Shown piece by piece: positions 24,294 to 33,517 of a DNA stretch of 38,379 bases. The position numbers and the translations under genes are program-made. The DNA comes from Hyphomicrobiales bacterium (GTDB lineage Bacteria > Pseudomonadota > Alphaproteobacteria > Rhizobiales > Rhizobiaceae). Position 1 is the stretch's first letter; each line of letters starts with the position of its first letter. Location: assembly GCA_002709005.1 (NCBI GenBank), contig PAPH01000028.1, forward strand, positions 1 through 38,379, given 5' to 3'. The notes under the pieces were generated by a model. The model saw nothing but the letters and a program-made list of their open reading frames with translations, ran no database searches and had not been told where the DNA came from.

Positions 24294-25298
24294 ATGCGTA
24301 CGACCGTCTCCCATATCGCCAAGGAAGCAGGGGTCTCCCCCGCCACGGTCGACCGGGTTCTCAATGGCCGAGACGGAGTTCGCGAAAGAACGCGCAACAT
24401 CGTCATGGATGTGGCCACCAGGCTTGGCTATTTCGGACCGGTATCCGACACCACCCAGGAAATCCGCATCGAATTCATCCTGCCGGCGGGCAACAACACC
24501 TTCATGCTGATGCTGCGCAAATACCTGTTCGAGGAAGCGGCGGCCTATGGCGGCATCAATGCCAGCCTGCACCTGATCGAGGCCTTCGATCCGGAAAACC
24601 TGTCGCAGAAACTCCGCGAACTCGAGGGCAAGACGAATGCCGTGGCCCTTGTCGCACTCGACCATCCGATCGTGCGCGAAGCCATCAATTCGCTGGCGGC
24701 GACCGGGATAAGGATAGCGACGCTGGTTTCCGATATCTCCTCCGTCAACAAGCTCGGCTATGTCGGGATCGACAATCGCGCGGCCGGCCGGCTGGCGGGG
24801 CTTCTGATGGGCCGGTTTCTGGGCAGAGGCGACAACAACGGCACGGCGATCTTCATCGGCTCGTCGGCCTATCGCGGCCACGAAGAACGCGAGATGGGAT
24901 ACCGATCCATCCTCGCGCAGGATTTCCCGGCGCTCAACATTGTCGACATCATCCCGATCAGCGAGGACCGCGAACGCGCCTATGAAGCGGCACGGGAGCT
25001 TCTCTCCTCCAAGTCGGTGCGCGGGATCTACAATATCGGCTCTGGCAACCAGGGTATCGGCCGCGCCTTGCGGGAAGCGCAGGGCGGACGCGATATCGTG
25101 TTCATCGGCCACGATCTCACCGACGCCACCCGCATGATGCTGCTCGACCGGACGATGGACGCCGTCATCGACCAGAATCCGAGGGTCGAGGCGCGCGAGG
25201 TCGTCAAGCTTCTGGTCTCGGCGGTCCGGGGATCGAAGGAACCCGAATACCTGCCGCGGCTGCAGGTGATCTTCCGCGAGAACATCCCGATCTTCTGA
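24294..25298 (+). CDS. LacI-family transcriptional regulator
   Basis: This 334-residue regulator has the LacI helix-turn-helix and hinge at the very N-terminus (MRTTVSHIAKEAGVSPATVD, then RVLNGRDGVRERT) and a periplasmic-binding-protein-like sensor domain. The sensor domain contains LVALDHPIVREAINSLAATGIRI, LVSDISSVNKLGYVGIDNRAAGRLAG, IGSSAYRGHEEREMGY, and GIYNIGSGNQGIGRALREA. The frame is open to 24237 (TTG, then ATG 24246), but starting at 24294 places the HTH where the family has it. It is divergent from the 17-gene catabolic operon and probably represses it until a pathway sugar binds. It ends 18 bp before the convergent glycosyltransferase gene. The sensor domain resembles those for ribose/allose-type sugars, but the ligand is not predictable. 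Confidence 0.93.
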   Translation: MRTTVSHIAKEAGVSPATVDRVLNGRDGVRERTRNIVMDVATRLGYFGPVSDTTQEIRIEFILPAGNNTFMLMLRKYLFEEAAAYGGINASLHLIEAFDPENLSQKLRELEGKTNAVALVALDHPIVREAINSLAATGIRIATLVSDISSVNKLGYVGIDNRAAGRLAGLLMGRFLGRGDNNGTAIFIGSSAYRGHEEREMGYRSILAQDFPALNIVDIIPISEDRERAYEAARELLSSKSVRGIYNIGSGNQGIGRALREAQGGRDIVFIGHDLTDATRMMLLDRTMDAVIDQNPRVEAREVVKLLVSAVRGSKEPEYLPRLQVIFRENIPIF

Positions 25299-25316
25299 CC
25301 GGCATTCAGGGGCTCA

Positions 25317-26483
25317 TCACCACCCAGGCTCTCCGCGGTGGCCCCGGGACACCACGACCTCGTCGACGGCGCCCGTGACGGCCAGCCGGCGCGCCCTGCG
25401 GCGTTTGAACCAAGGCATGACGACCGGCCTCTTCAACGGCCAGACCCCGTTGAAGACCTCTTCAACCCCCGCCTCGCGATAGATGGCGTTGACGAGATCG
25501 ATGAACTTCTCCCGTTCCGGCTGAATCTTCTTCAACGCGCGTTCGCGTATCGCCTCGCGCGGAATCGCCCTCGCCTTCAGCGCCGCCACCGCCGCCGCGA
25601 TGTCCCGGGGATCGTCGGCCGCCGTTATGCAGAAGTCGCCGTCGACGTAGAAATCACGCCCGCCCTTGTTGGGTGTAGTGACCACCGGAAGCCCCGCCAG
25701 CAGATACTCCGCGCTGGCGAACATCGCGCCCTCCTCCGCCGACAGGCAAAGCCCGACAGCCGCACGGTTGAGATGGCGGTTCACGGCCTCGGGATCGAGC
25801 CGTATCGGCGCGCCAGCCTCGTCGAATTCGTTGATGAAGACATGGTTCGGCGCGGACTGCCTATGCCGGGAGATCACCGCCGCCTCGGATTGGCTGGTCG
25901 AACTGATGCTGCGGTAATAGAGAAAGGCGCAGGTCGGAATCTCCACCGAGAGTTCATGCCGCTTCCAAGGCACCAGTTTCGCGTTGTAGATCGCATCGAA
26001 TTCAGGACTTGCACCATCGAGCGGCCGAAACACCACGTCACTCGTGTTCGTCGTCTTGTTGTGCGTGATCGCCGCCTCGCCGAACGAGCGCATCAGCTCG
26101 GCTTCGCCGTCGGTGTTGCAGAGAAACACGAGGCGATGCTGCGGATGAAGGATGCGGTGCCGCACCGCGGCGCGCCGTATTTCCCCGGCCGACGCGCGGT
26201 TCTCGATCGTCCAGGTGGGGGAAAGAAGGAACCAGGCCGGCTTTCCCCACAGTCGCGGCCCGAGCAGGCTTGCCACGCCGAGTGGCGCCCTCGGAACGAT
26301 CCCGCTGTAGGAGACGAGCGGATCGGAATGAAGAACACAAACGGGCACGAAGAAGGACCCGAAATAGCTCGCGGCCCGCCATTTCCGGAGAGCCCTTGCG
26401 GTCTCTCTCGCGGACGGGGCGCGATATCCCAATTCTGAAACCAGCATTCGTGAGGCCCGCATTCTGCGGCCGGAAATGGCCAC
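25317..26483 (-). CDS. Putative glycosyltransferase (GT4-like C-terminal domain)
   Basis: This protein has 388 residues. The C-terminal half looks like a GT-B nucleotide-sugar domain: VGLCLSAEEGAMFASAEYLLAGLPVVTTPNKGGRDFYVDGDFCI (about residues 245-288) has the Glu-containing donor-binding pattern with the usual GLPVV, followed by the DPRDIAAAVAALK helix. The N-terminal half is divergent, with FFVPVCVLHSDPLVSYSGIVP and HRLVFLCNTDGEAELMRSFG. No membrane helix is evident, and the C-terminus is Arg-rich and basic. The longest frame starts with GTG 26483; ATG 26462 or 26447 are possible alternatives, as no strong ribosome site decides. It is divergent from the outer-membrane lipoprotein gene and may add sugar to a surface polysaccharide or to the secreted protein. 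That link is inferred from position only. Confidence 0.78.
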   Translation of the reverse strand: MAISGRRMRASRMLVSELGYRAPSARETARALRKWRAASYFGSFFVPVCVLHSDPLVSYSGIVPRAPLGVASLLGPRLWGKPAWFLLSPTWTIENRASAGEIRRAAVRHRILHPQHRLVFLCNTDGEAELMRSFGEAAITHNKTTNTSDVVFRPLDGASPEFDAIYNAKLVPWKRHELSVEIPTCAFLYYRSISSTSQSEAAVISRHRQSAPNHVFINEFDEAGAPIRLDPEAVNRHLNRAAVGLCLSAEEGAMFASAEYLLAGLPVVTTPNKGGRDFYVDGDFCITAADDPRDIAAAVAALKARAIPREAIRERALKKIQPEREKFIDLVNAIYREAGVEEVFNGVWPLKRPVVMPWFKRRRARRLAVTGAVDEVVVSRGHRGEPGW

Positions 26484-26567
26484 CGCTAAATCTTGCAGTT
26501 CAACTTAACGTGGAGGAAACCGTTAAATTTTATAGATAACAAATAGTTAAATTTCCGGGTATCGCTT
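26484..26567. promoter_or_regulatory. AT-rich divergent promoter region with GTTAAATTT direct repeats
   Basis: This 84-bp gap separates the divergent glycosyltransferase and outer-membrane lipoprotein genes. It is unusually AT-rich for the window and contains two exact copies of GTTAAATTT at 26522-26530 and 26546-26554, 24 bp apart. A GGAGG occurs near 26512, but it is too far from either start to be the ribosome site. Such AT islands are typical targets of MucR/Ros-type or nucleoid regulators; the assignment is a guess. Confidence 0.55.
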
Positions 26568-28103
26568 ATGTCCGCGTCAGTGAAATACACCTATCGTCTT
26601 ATCTCGCTCCTCGTGTCGACCTCCGTTCTCGCCGGCTGCACCACGACCAGGCAGGCACCTTCGGCGAAAATGGAACTTCCCGACAGATTCATCACGGGCT
26701 CCGTAAAGCCAATGGTGTCGACGCCGGGCTACAGCGCATTCTGGAAACAGTTCAACGACCCCGTGCTCGATCAGTTGATCCTGCGAGGGCTGGTGGAGAA
26801 CACCTCCATCCAGCAGGCGCGCCATCGGCTCGATATCGCGAATATCCAGGAAATCCTCGCGGCGTCCGGATATCTTCCGCAGCTTCGGCTCGGCGCTTCG
26901 GCGAGCGCGATCTCGGACAACTCGACAGGCCCACGGCTGAGGGGCACGAGCGTTGGAGCGAACGGAAGCTTCTCCTGGCTTGTCGATATATTCGGAGGAG
27001 GCAAGGCAGCCCGTCGGGGCGCTTTGGCCAACAGTCAGGCGGCGGCGGACAATATCGAGTTCGTCCGCCTCGCCTATCTGACCGATCTCATCATCACCTA
27101 TATCGAATACCGCTACAGCGACGAGGCCATCGCGATTTCGAAACGCAATCTCGGCTCCTTCTCGCGGACATTGTCGCTGACCCGGGAGATGCGGGAAGCC
27201 GGAACCGCAACCAATCTCGACGTCGCGCAGGCGCAGGCGCTTGTGGACGACGCGCGCGCCCAGATCCCGCCTCTGGAGGTCGACCGACAGCAGGCGGTCA
27301 ATCATATCGCGGCATTGCTCGGCATCCCGAACACCTCCGTCGCGGCCCTTGTGAAAAAGAAATCGGGCCAGCCCAGGATGGGCAAGCTGCCCGAAAGCGG
27401 CGTGCCGGCCGATCTGCTGCGGCACCGGCCGGACATCCGCCGGGAGGAACGGCTTCTGGCCGCCGCGGCGGAGCGGATCGGCGTCGTCCGGTCCCGGCTT
27501 TACCCCAGCCTGACGCTCGACGGCACCATCGACATTTCCCGGCTGATCGTCTCCGGCTTCACCGGCAGTGCGGTGGCGCTCGCTTTCGGGCCTTCGGTCG
27601 TCGCGCCGGTCCTCGACGGGGGCCGCCTCAGGGCCGAGGTGGATCTGGCGGCGGCGGAAAGCCGGGTGCAATATCTCGCCTGGAAGGATGCCGTGCTGAA
27701 GGCGGTGGAAGAGGTCGACAACGCCATCGTGGCGATCAACCGCGGCCGGGCCGAAAATGCGGCGCTTTCCCGCAAGGTCGCCTCCTATCAGGCAGCACTC
27801 AAGCTGGCGCGCGAAAGCTATACGGGCGGTACTGGGCTCATTCTCGATGTGCTCGAGGCCGACCGTTCGCTGGGCGCAGCGCGGCTTGATCTTGCCGACT
27901 CCACCCGCCGCAACGCCATCAATCTTATCCGACTCTATATCGCGATCGGCAGCGGCGCGGCTTTCGACCCGGTCGTTTCGGCCCGGGCGCCGCGGGTCGA
28001 TCCCGTGACGACCGCTTCTACAGCCTCGGCATTCCCTCCGCGTCCGAAGCCGAGGCTCAACGACGCGACCGCGCGCAAGACGGACGAGGCCAAAACACGA
28101 TGA
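26568..28103 (+). CDS. Outer-membrane efflux lipoprotein, NodT/OprM-type TolC family
   Basis: This 511-residue protein has a lipoprotein signal with lipobox LAGC (lipidated Cys24), so the N-terminus is anchored in the outer membrane. Two TolC-like repeats follow: the first includes WKQFNDPVLDQLILRGL and NTSIQQARHRLDIAN, and the second GVPADLLRHRPDIRREERLLAAAAERIGVVRSRLYPSLTLDG, both characteristic of NodT/OprM proteins. FGPSVVAPVLDGGRLRAEVDLA marks the second beta-barrel strand pair. The last 45 residues are Pro/Arg/Lys-rich and probably extra. NodT-type proteins usually serve RND pumps, but no RND gene is here; the only trans-envelope partner in view is the type I ABC/HlyD set, so it may act as the outer-membrane exit duct. 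It ends 6 bp from the convergent kinase gene. The ribosome site is weak. Confidence 0.92.
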   Translation: MSASVKYTYRLISLLVSTSVLAGCTTTRQAPSAKMELPDRFITGSVKPMVSTPGYSAFWKQFNDPVLDQLILRGLVENTSIQQARHRLDIANIQEILAASGYLPQLRLGASASAISDNSTGPRLRGTSVGANGSFSWLVDIFGGGKAARRGALANSQAAADNIEFVRLAYLTDLIITYIEYRYSDEAIAISKRNLGSFSRTLSLTREMREAGTATNLDVAQAQALVDDARAQIPPLEVDRQQAVNHIAALLGIPNTSVAALVKKKSGQPRMGKLPESGVPADLLRHRPDIRREERLLAAAAERIGVVRSRLYPSLTLDGTIDISRLIVSGFTGSAVALAFGPSVVAPVLDGGRLRAEVDLAAAESRVQYLAWKDAVLKAVEEVDNAIVAINRGRAENAALSRKVASYQAALKLARESYTGGTGLILDVLEADRSLGAARLDLADSTRRNAINLIRLYIAIGSGAAFDPVVSARAPRVDPVTTASTASAFPPRPKPRLNDATARKTDEAKTR

Positions 28104-28109
28104 TGGGCC

Positions 28110-31100
28110 TCAGGCGCTCTCGCGTTTCGGCGGCTGAGCGAGCTGGACGTCGATCTGTTTGAGTGTCGCCTTGTAGACGCGGAGCATTTTTTCCAACTGG
28201 AAGGCGATCTTGTCCGAGGACGGGGATCTGTCCTCGCGCAATCCCGTCTCCATCGCCTCTGCAAGCGCCGAAAGCCCGATGGCGCCCAGCATCCGGCCCG
28301 AACTCTTGATGGTATGGGCAGGGAGGACCGCCTGCTGAAGATCGTCCGTCGCCAATGCCCGGCGAATATCTTCGAGATAGTTGGCGGTATCGGTGCGGAA
28401 CAATTCGATAAGCTTATCGAAATTCCGGATGGAGCGGCGTGTCGCCTCGAAGGCACCGAGATCCATCAGCGGGACGCGTCTCTCGCCCTGCTCGGTTCTG
28501 AGCGGGATCGGCGCATCGTTTTTCACGGGCTCGGTCCGCCGGGGCGCGGGGGGCGTTGCATGGCGGCCAGGCGCCAGTATCGGGGTTACGGACGCGGATG
28601 AGGTTTCTTCGGGAGCACTCTCCTGTGAAGGCAAATCCGGTTCGGCCGGGAGACCGGCAGTCTCATTAGCGGGGCCCCCGGGTTCTTCGTCCCCTTGGGA
28701 GCCGAGCCAGGAAAATTCCGGGCTTTCGAGAAGTCGAACCAGGGCGTCGTTGAGGCTTTGCAGATGCATCGGCTTGGGCAGGAATTCGTCCATTCCCGCC
28801 TGAAGACACTTCTCCCTGTCGCCTTTCAGCGCGTTGGCGGTCAACGCCACGATCGGAACCCTGCGAATTTCGCGGTGCGCCATCATCTTCCGCAAAATCC
28901 TGGCTGCCTCATATCCGTCCATGACCGGCATCTGGCAGTCGAGGAAAACGATGTCGAAATCGCCCTTTCGCGCCGCCTCGATCGCCTTCTTTCCGTCCGT
29001 CACAGAGGTCACCTCGAAGCCGTAATCGGCGAGAAATTCGTCGGCAATCAGGAGATTGACGTGGTTGTCGTCGACCAGGAGCAGTCTGCGACCCTTGCAA
29101 CTGACCTGCACACGATTGGGGGGCACGACGATTTCCTGCGGTATCGCCACCGTGCCCACTACCCCTTCGCTAACCAGTTCCGCAGCGGTTTCGACGAGTT
29201 TGGTGGCGACGAAGGGCTTTATGATCGCGCGATCGAAAGCGGTGTAGTTGCGGTTGCTCAGGCTTTCGCCAAGAACGATGGATTTGGCGCCGGGCACGAG
29301 CTTGTCCTTGATGGCGCCCCATTCATCCCGGGCGCGATGAATATTGCCGTCGTCATTGAAAATGATGAGACGGAAGGCGCTGCCGCTGACCGCACCCGCG
29401 AGCAAGCGCGACGGCAGGTCCTTGGTGTAGCGGAATCTCTTGATCGAGGTGCCGATCGTCTCGAAGGACTTCGCGACGATCCGCGCGATCACGTCGGACT
29501 CGCTGACAACGGCAACTTCGCCGCCCTGCCAGCGTATGGCCGGGGTGGAGTGCTCGACGCTCACCGGCAGCGTGACGTGGAAGGTGGTGCCCTTGCCCCA
29601 ACTACTCTCGACGGAGATGTTTCCCTGCATCGTTTCGCACAACTGCTTGCAGATGGCGAGGCCCAGTCCGGTTCCGCCGAAGCGCCGTGTCGTATTGCCG
29701 TTGGCCTGGCTGAACCGCTGGAACAACCGGTCGACCTCCTCGGGCCGCATACCGATCCCCGGATCGGCGACGGCGATGCGAAGTTCGCCGCGCTCGGCAC
29801 CCTCGGCTATCCGCCGTGTCCTGAAACCGACGGTGATGACGATCTCGCCCTCCTCGGTGAACTTGACGGCATTCGAGATCAGGTTGCCGAGGATCTGCCT
29901 CAGGCGCATGGGATCGATCACCACGATATCGGGCACACCCGGCTCGATATCGAGGACGAGACTGAGACCCTTGGCCTGGGCGGTACTCATGAAGAATGCA
30001 ACGGCTTCGCGGCACTGGGCGGCGAGATCGGTCTTGACGGGATCGATGGCAAGCTGTCCGCTTTCCAGCTTCGACATGTCGAGGATGTCGTTGAGGATCG
30101 TCAGGAGCATGCTGCCGGACGACTTGATCTGATCCGCATAGCGCTTTTGCGCAGGCGTCAGGCTGGAGCGGGAGAGCAGCTCTGCCATACCGAGCACACC
30201 GTTCAGCGGCGTTCTGATTTCGTGACTCATATTGGCCAGAAATTCAGACTTGGTGGCATTAGCCCTTTGTTCCGACACCACAGCCTTTGCCAGGCTGTCG
30301 ACCAGTTGCTTGTTGCGATGCTGGAGATAGAAGAACAGTCCGCTCGCTATGGCCGACAGCAGCACGAAGCCGAGGACGAAGACGAGAATCTTTGTGGTGT
30401 TGGTGTAAACCTCCTGGAACTGCAGAACGACGGTCAGATTGCGCGAGAAGACGACGGGAATGGCCTTTTCCGCCGGGTTGAACAGCCAGAGAAAAGGGCG
30501 ACTGCGCTCAACATCGGCCTGAATGCGCCGCGACTGGTCGTTGACCATGTAGCGGGCCTCAATGAGTTTCGCGGCGCTGAATTTCCGGTCTATGGAATCG
30601 AGAACGTTGCTAACGTCGAGTATCGCATAACTGACGACATACCCCTTGTCTGCTCCTCTCAGATCAAGCGGGTCCGCATGCTCAAGGCTCTGGAGCAACA
30701 CGATATCGGATTCCTTGACCCCTTGGAAAAACTCCTTGCCCTTCCCTCCGCCTGCAAACGCTATGATCAAGCCCGGTTCCGCATTCAGACGGGTCAGAAT
30801 ACTTGGAAAGTCCCCCGCAAGCGTATTGAGACGCGAAGACTCCGCGAGATAGTAGTGATTGCGGCCGGGGCTGGCGGAAAAGAAAAATCCGAGTTCGGAA
30901 ATGAACTGGGTTTGCCTGGCCGCCCGCTTCAGATTGTTGTCAATATCCTCTTCCTTGCCCGAGGCGACAAAGGCCGAGATATCCTTGATGCGAACCGCGG
31001 CAGCGTCGACCTGCTGGCGTACGACGGTGGAGGCGGTCACCGCCTCCTGCTCGAAATTGTGATTGTTGTTTTCGAGCGAGCTGATGACGAACCAGACGGC

Positions 31101-31184
31101 CAGCGAAAACGACAGCAGAAAGAGTACCCCCATCAGGAAAAAATGGGTGTTGTGCCTCGATACATCGGCCAGAATTCGGCTCAT
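28110..31184 (-). CDS. Membrane hybrid sensor histidine kinase (HisKA-HATPase-pseudoREC-REC-HPt)
   Basis: This protein has 1024 residues. Transmembrane helices are at about 15-36 and 266-287, enclosing a periplasmic sensor of about 230 residues with no domain I recognise. The HisKA domain has phospho-acceptor His321 in [10 protein letters not shown]. The HATPase_c domain shows the N box (NLISNAVKF, about 434-442), DPGIGM (474-479) and GGTGLGLAI. Residues about 553-680 look like a receiver fold without its acidic pocket. A true receiver follows (LLLVDDNH, Asp749 in [11 protein letters not shown], Lys804). A Pro/Glu-rich linker of about 85 residues leads to an HPt domain with His957 ([12 protein letters not shown]). 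It can thus run a full phosphorelay, probably ending on the response regulator encoded 3 bp upstream. It is the last gene of the secretion operon. Confidence 0.94.
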   Translation of the reverse strand: MSRILADVSRHNTHFFLMGVLFLLSFSLAVWFVISSLENNNHNFEQEAVTASTVVRQQVDAAAVRIKDISAFVASGKEEDIDNNLKRAARQTQFISELGFFFSASPGRNHYYLAESSRLNTLAGDFPSILTRLNAEPGLIIAFAGGGKGKEFFQGVKESDIVLLQSLEHADPLDLRGADKGYVVSYAILDVSNVLDSIDRKFSAAKLIEARYMVNDQSRRIQADVERSRPFLWLFNPAEKAIPVVFSRNLTVVLQFQEVYTNTTKILVFVLGFVLLSAIASGLFFYLQHRNKQLVDSLAKAVVSEQRANATKSEFLANMSHEIRTPLNGVLGMAELLSRSSLTPAQKRYADQIKSSGSMLLTILNDILDMSKLESGQLAIDPVKTDLAAQCREAVAFFMSTAQAKGLSLVLDIEPGVPDIVVIDPMRLRQILGNLISNAVKFTEEGEIVITVGFRTRRIAEGAERGELRIAVADPGIGMRPEEVDRLFQRFSQANGNTTRRFGGTGLGLAICKQLCETMQGNISVESSWGKGTTFHVTLPVSVEHSTPAIRWQGGEVAVVSESDVIARIVAKSFETIGTSIKRFRYTKDLPSRLLAGAVSGSAFRLIIFNDDGNIHRARDEWGAIKDKLVPGAKSIVLGESLSNRNYTAFDRAIIKPFVATKLVETAAELVSEGVVGTVAIPQEIVVPPNRVQVSCKGRRLLLVDDNHVNLLIADEFLADYGFEVTSVTDGKKAIEAARKGDFDIVFLDCQMPVMDGYEAARILRKMMAHREIRRVPIVALTANALKGDREKCLQAGMDEFLPKPMHLQSLNDALVRLLESPEFSWLGSQGDEEPGGPANETAGLPAEPDLPSQESAPEETSSASVTPILAPGRHATPPAPRRTEPVKNDAPIPLRTEQGERRVPLMDLGAFEATRRSIRNFDKLIELFRTDTANYLEDIRRALATDDLQQAVLPAHTIKSSGRMLGAIGLSALAEAMETGLREDRSPSSDKIAFQLEKMLRVYKATLKQIDVQLAQPPKRESA

Positions 31185-31187
31185 CTG

Positions 31188-32162
31188 CTACCACCGCGGC
31201 TGCTTCTGGAGCTGCATCAGCGCAGTCGCCTGATTGCCGGCTTCGTTGTAGACGAGCTTGTCGAAAATAAAGCTGTTCGCCCTGGCAATTCCACGCCCGC
31301 AAAGCGCGGATGACCGAACCGGGTCCGCCGAGAGATAGGGGCGCCAGTTGAAGCCCGTTCCGGGATCCTTCACCGTGAGGATAAGACCGTTGCCCCGGCG
31401 CAGCATGGTCGCCTCCACGGCGACATTTGCAAAAGAAGGATCATTGGCGCGTTCGGCCAGCGCCTCTTCCCATCTCCCCTCGGCGATCAGCCTGTGCTTG
31501 GCATCGAAGCCGAAGCGCAAGACGCCGTGCTCGATGCCGTTCTGGATGAGTTCATAGACACCTTGGACGATTTTCTCCGGTGCATGATGAAGGCTGGACA
31601 AGAGGCTGCAGACAGGCTCGATCTCGGACGGCTTCGAGAGCGTCATCTTCAGCACGTCGATGTTCTTGAAGGCTGATTGGTGAGAGCCGATCTTGTCTCT
31701 CAGGATACGCTTGCGGCTGACTTCCTTCATGGCCGAATCGAGGACCGATCCGACAAGTGAGCCTTCCGCCGGCTTCAGCAGATAGTAAAATGCGCCTGCT
31801 TCCAGTCCCGCGGCAATGTCTTCCGCCTCGGTCTTTCCGGTGAGCATGACGATCGGCATGTCGGAATATTCCGGCTCGCGCTTGAGCTTGCGGGTCAGCG
31901 CCAGGCCGTCCATCACCGGCATCATCCGATCCGTGATCACGAGGTCGAAACGGTTCTCACCCTCGCGGACCATGGCGTAGGCCTCCGCGCCGTTGGCGGC
32001 GGTTTCGACATTGAACCCGAGATCCTCGACCAGGGTCTTGAGCATTTCCAGGCCGATCCGGTCGTCGTCGACGAGCAAGACATTGCCAATCAGCTTTTCG
32101 CCTGTCGCGACGGCATTCTGGTGCTGGACGGAATTTGCCGATTGAGCGGTATGAAACATCAT
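31188..32162 (-). CDS. Response regulator with C-terminal GHKL (HATPase_c) domain
   Basis: This protein has 324 residues. The receiver domain (about 26-140) has the acidic pair VDDDR, phospho-acceptor Asp78 in VITDRMMPVMDG, Thr108 and Lys130 (LLKPAEGS). After a linker, about 190-320 forms an ATP-binding domain: N box ELIQNGIEHGV (Asn208), KDPGTGFNW (Asp266) and the glycine-rich CGRGIARANSF. There is no His phospho-acceptor helix and no DNA-binding domain, so this is not a classical kinase or transcription factor. The arrangement resembles RsbW/SpoIIAB-type anti-sigma kinases joined to a receiver, which suggests output by protein binding or Ser/Thr phosphorylation. It overlaps the HlyD gene stop (ATGA) and is 3 bp from the hybrid kinase gene, its probable phosphodonor. 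Confidence 0.93.
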   Translation of the reverse strand: MMFHTAQSANSVQHQNAVATGEKLIGNVLLVDDDRIGLEMLKTLVEDLGFNVETAANGAEAYAMVREGENRFDLVITDRMMPVMDGLALTRKLKREPEYSDMPIVMLTGKTEAEDIAAGLEAGAFYYLLKPAEGSLVGSVLDSAMKEVSRKRILRDKIGSHQSAFKNIDVLKMTLSKPSEIEPVCSLLSSLHHAPEKIVQGVYELIQNGIEHGVLRFGFDAKHRLIAEGRWEEALAERANDPSFANVAVEATMLRRGNGLILTVKDPGTGFNWRPYLSADPVRSSALCGRGIARANSFIFDKLVYNEAGNQATALMQLQKQPRW

Positions 32163-33517
32163 CTTTCTCCGAAGGCGGTGCCGAACGTACGTTGCAGCGG
32201 GGTCAGCAGGTATTGAAGGACGGTTTTTTCGCCCGTTATGATGTCGGCGGTCAGTTCCATTCCGGGCAAAATGGGTGCGTTGGGCGCACGCGCCAGCGTC
32301 GTATCCGACAGCGCGAGTTCGACGTTGTAGTAGCTTCCTCGCCCTTCCTCCTGGAACGCCGAAGGAGAGATGTTGTGAATGCGCGCGCTCAGCCAGCCGA
32401 ACCGCGTGAAGTCATAGGCGGTGATCTTGACGTGGGCCTCCTGGCCCTGCGCGAGATAGCCGATCTGGCTGGCCGGCACCCGCGTCTTGGCGATCAGCGG
32501 GCCGGACGATGGCACGATGACGGCGAGCTGCTCGCCGGCACCAACGACTTCTCCCGGCCCGCGCACGGCGAGGAATTTGATGATTCCGTCGATCGGCGCG
32601 GCGACCTCTAGCCTGTTGCGGCGGCCCTCCTTCTTGAGGATATTTCCCTCGAGCGCGGTGAGTGCGCTTTCGAGTTCGAGAATGCGCTGACGCGTTGTCG
32701 AGCGGGCCCTGGTGACGAAGCTCGCCCTCTGTTGCTCGACTTCGGCCAGTCTTTCCACGGCGAGGTTCACACGGCTCGCTGCCGTGGCGTTATTGGCGCG
32801 GGCGCGTTCGGCCGCGCGCAGCCTTTCATTGACCTGCACCTTGGTGGCGACACCCTTTCCCAGAAGGTTGGAGAAACGCAGATATTCAGTCTGGGCGCTT
32901 TCCGCATCGCCGCTCGCAGCCTCGAGCTCGGTCCTGGCGACGTCGAGGGAAAGCCGCGCCTGGGTGATCTGACGATCGAGCTCGCGCAACTGGGAGTCGA
33001 TGGTCGCGCTTTCGGCGTCATGGGCGCTGCGATTGTTTTGCACGACGGCGAAGTGAGACGCCGGCACGAAGCTGAAATCTGGCTGCCGGTTTTCGGCGAG
33101 CGCCGTCTGCGCCTCGATCTGCGCCCGCAAGTCATAGCGCTGCCGTTCCATCGTCACGCCGTCTTCAAGGGTCGAGGCGTCCCTCAGCGTAATGAGCGTC
33201 GCCCCCTCCTCGACGAGATCGCCCTCCTTGACATGGAGCGTCTGAACGATGCCGCCTTCGTAATGCTGCACTGACTGTTCAAAACCGTCCGGCACCAGAG
33301 AGCCGACCGCTACCGACACCTCGTTGACGCGGGCGATCGAAGCCCATGCAACACCCACGAGAATAGCCGCCGAGGCTCCGATCCCAATTGCTCGCCACAA
33401 CTTGTAGGGGACGGTCTCCTCAACGAGAACCGGTTGGCCCATGGTCCGCGCCAGTTCAATCGAGTTGGGGAGAACCGCGCCGACGAGTTCGGAGATCCAG
33501 TCGCGTTTCAACTTCAT
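32159..33517 (-). CDS. HlyD-family type I secretion periplasmic adaptor
   Basis: This 452-residue membrane-fusion protein has a cytoplasmic N-terminus (about 41 residues), one membrane helix (about 42-63, AIGIGASAAILVGVAWASIA) and a first lipoyl half-motif (VQHYEGGIVQTLHVKEGDLV, about 83-102). A long alpha-helical hairpin rich in Glu, Arg and Ala follows, then the second lipoyl half (LEVAAPIDGIIKFLAVRGPGEVV). The C-terminus, PGMELTADIITGEKTVLQYL, is diagnostic of T1SS adaptors such as HlyD, PrtE and PrsE. It would bridge the ABC heterodimer to an outer-membrane channel. Start and stop both overlap neighbours by 4 bp (ATGA), so it is translated with the upstream ABC gene and the downstream response regulator. 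Confidence 0.95.
   Translation of the reverse strand: MKLKRDWISELVGAVLPNSIELARTMGQPVLVEETVPYKLWRAIGIGASAAILVGVAWASIARVNEVSVAVGSLVPDGFEQSVQHYEGGIVQTLHVKEGDLVEEGATLITLRDASTLEDGVTMERQRYDLRAQIEAQTALAENRQPDFSFVPASHFAVVQNNRSAHDAESATIDSQLRELDRQITQARLSLDVARTELEAASGDAESAQTEYLRFSNLLGKGVATKVQVNERLRAAERARANNATAASRVNLAVERLAEVEQQRASFVTRARSTTRQRILELESALTALEGNILKKEGRRNRLEVAAPIDGIIKFLAVRGPGEVVGAGEQLAVIVPSSGPLIAKTRVPASQIGYLAQGQEAHVKITAYDFTRFGWLSARIHNISPSAFQEEGRGSYYNVELALSDTTLARAPNAPILPGMELTADIITGEKTVLQYLLTPLQRTFGTAFGER

Noticed and set aside
26505..26550. CtrA binding site (TTAA-N7-TTAA)
   Set aside because: TTAA occurs three times, but the spacings (14 and 20 bp between motifs) do not fit the 7-bp rule.
28695..31313. 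872-codon plus-strand open frame opposite the hybrid kinase
   Set aside because: The kinase on the minus strand has all expected motifs. The antisense frame has no domain, starts inside the kinase gene and has no ribosome site.
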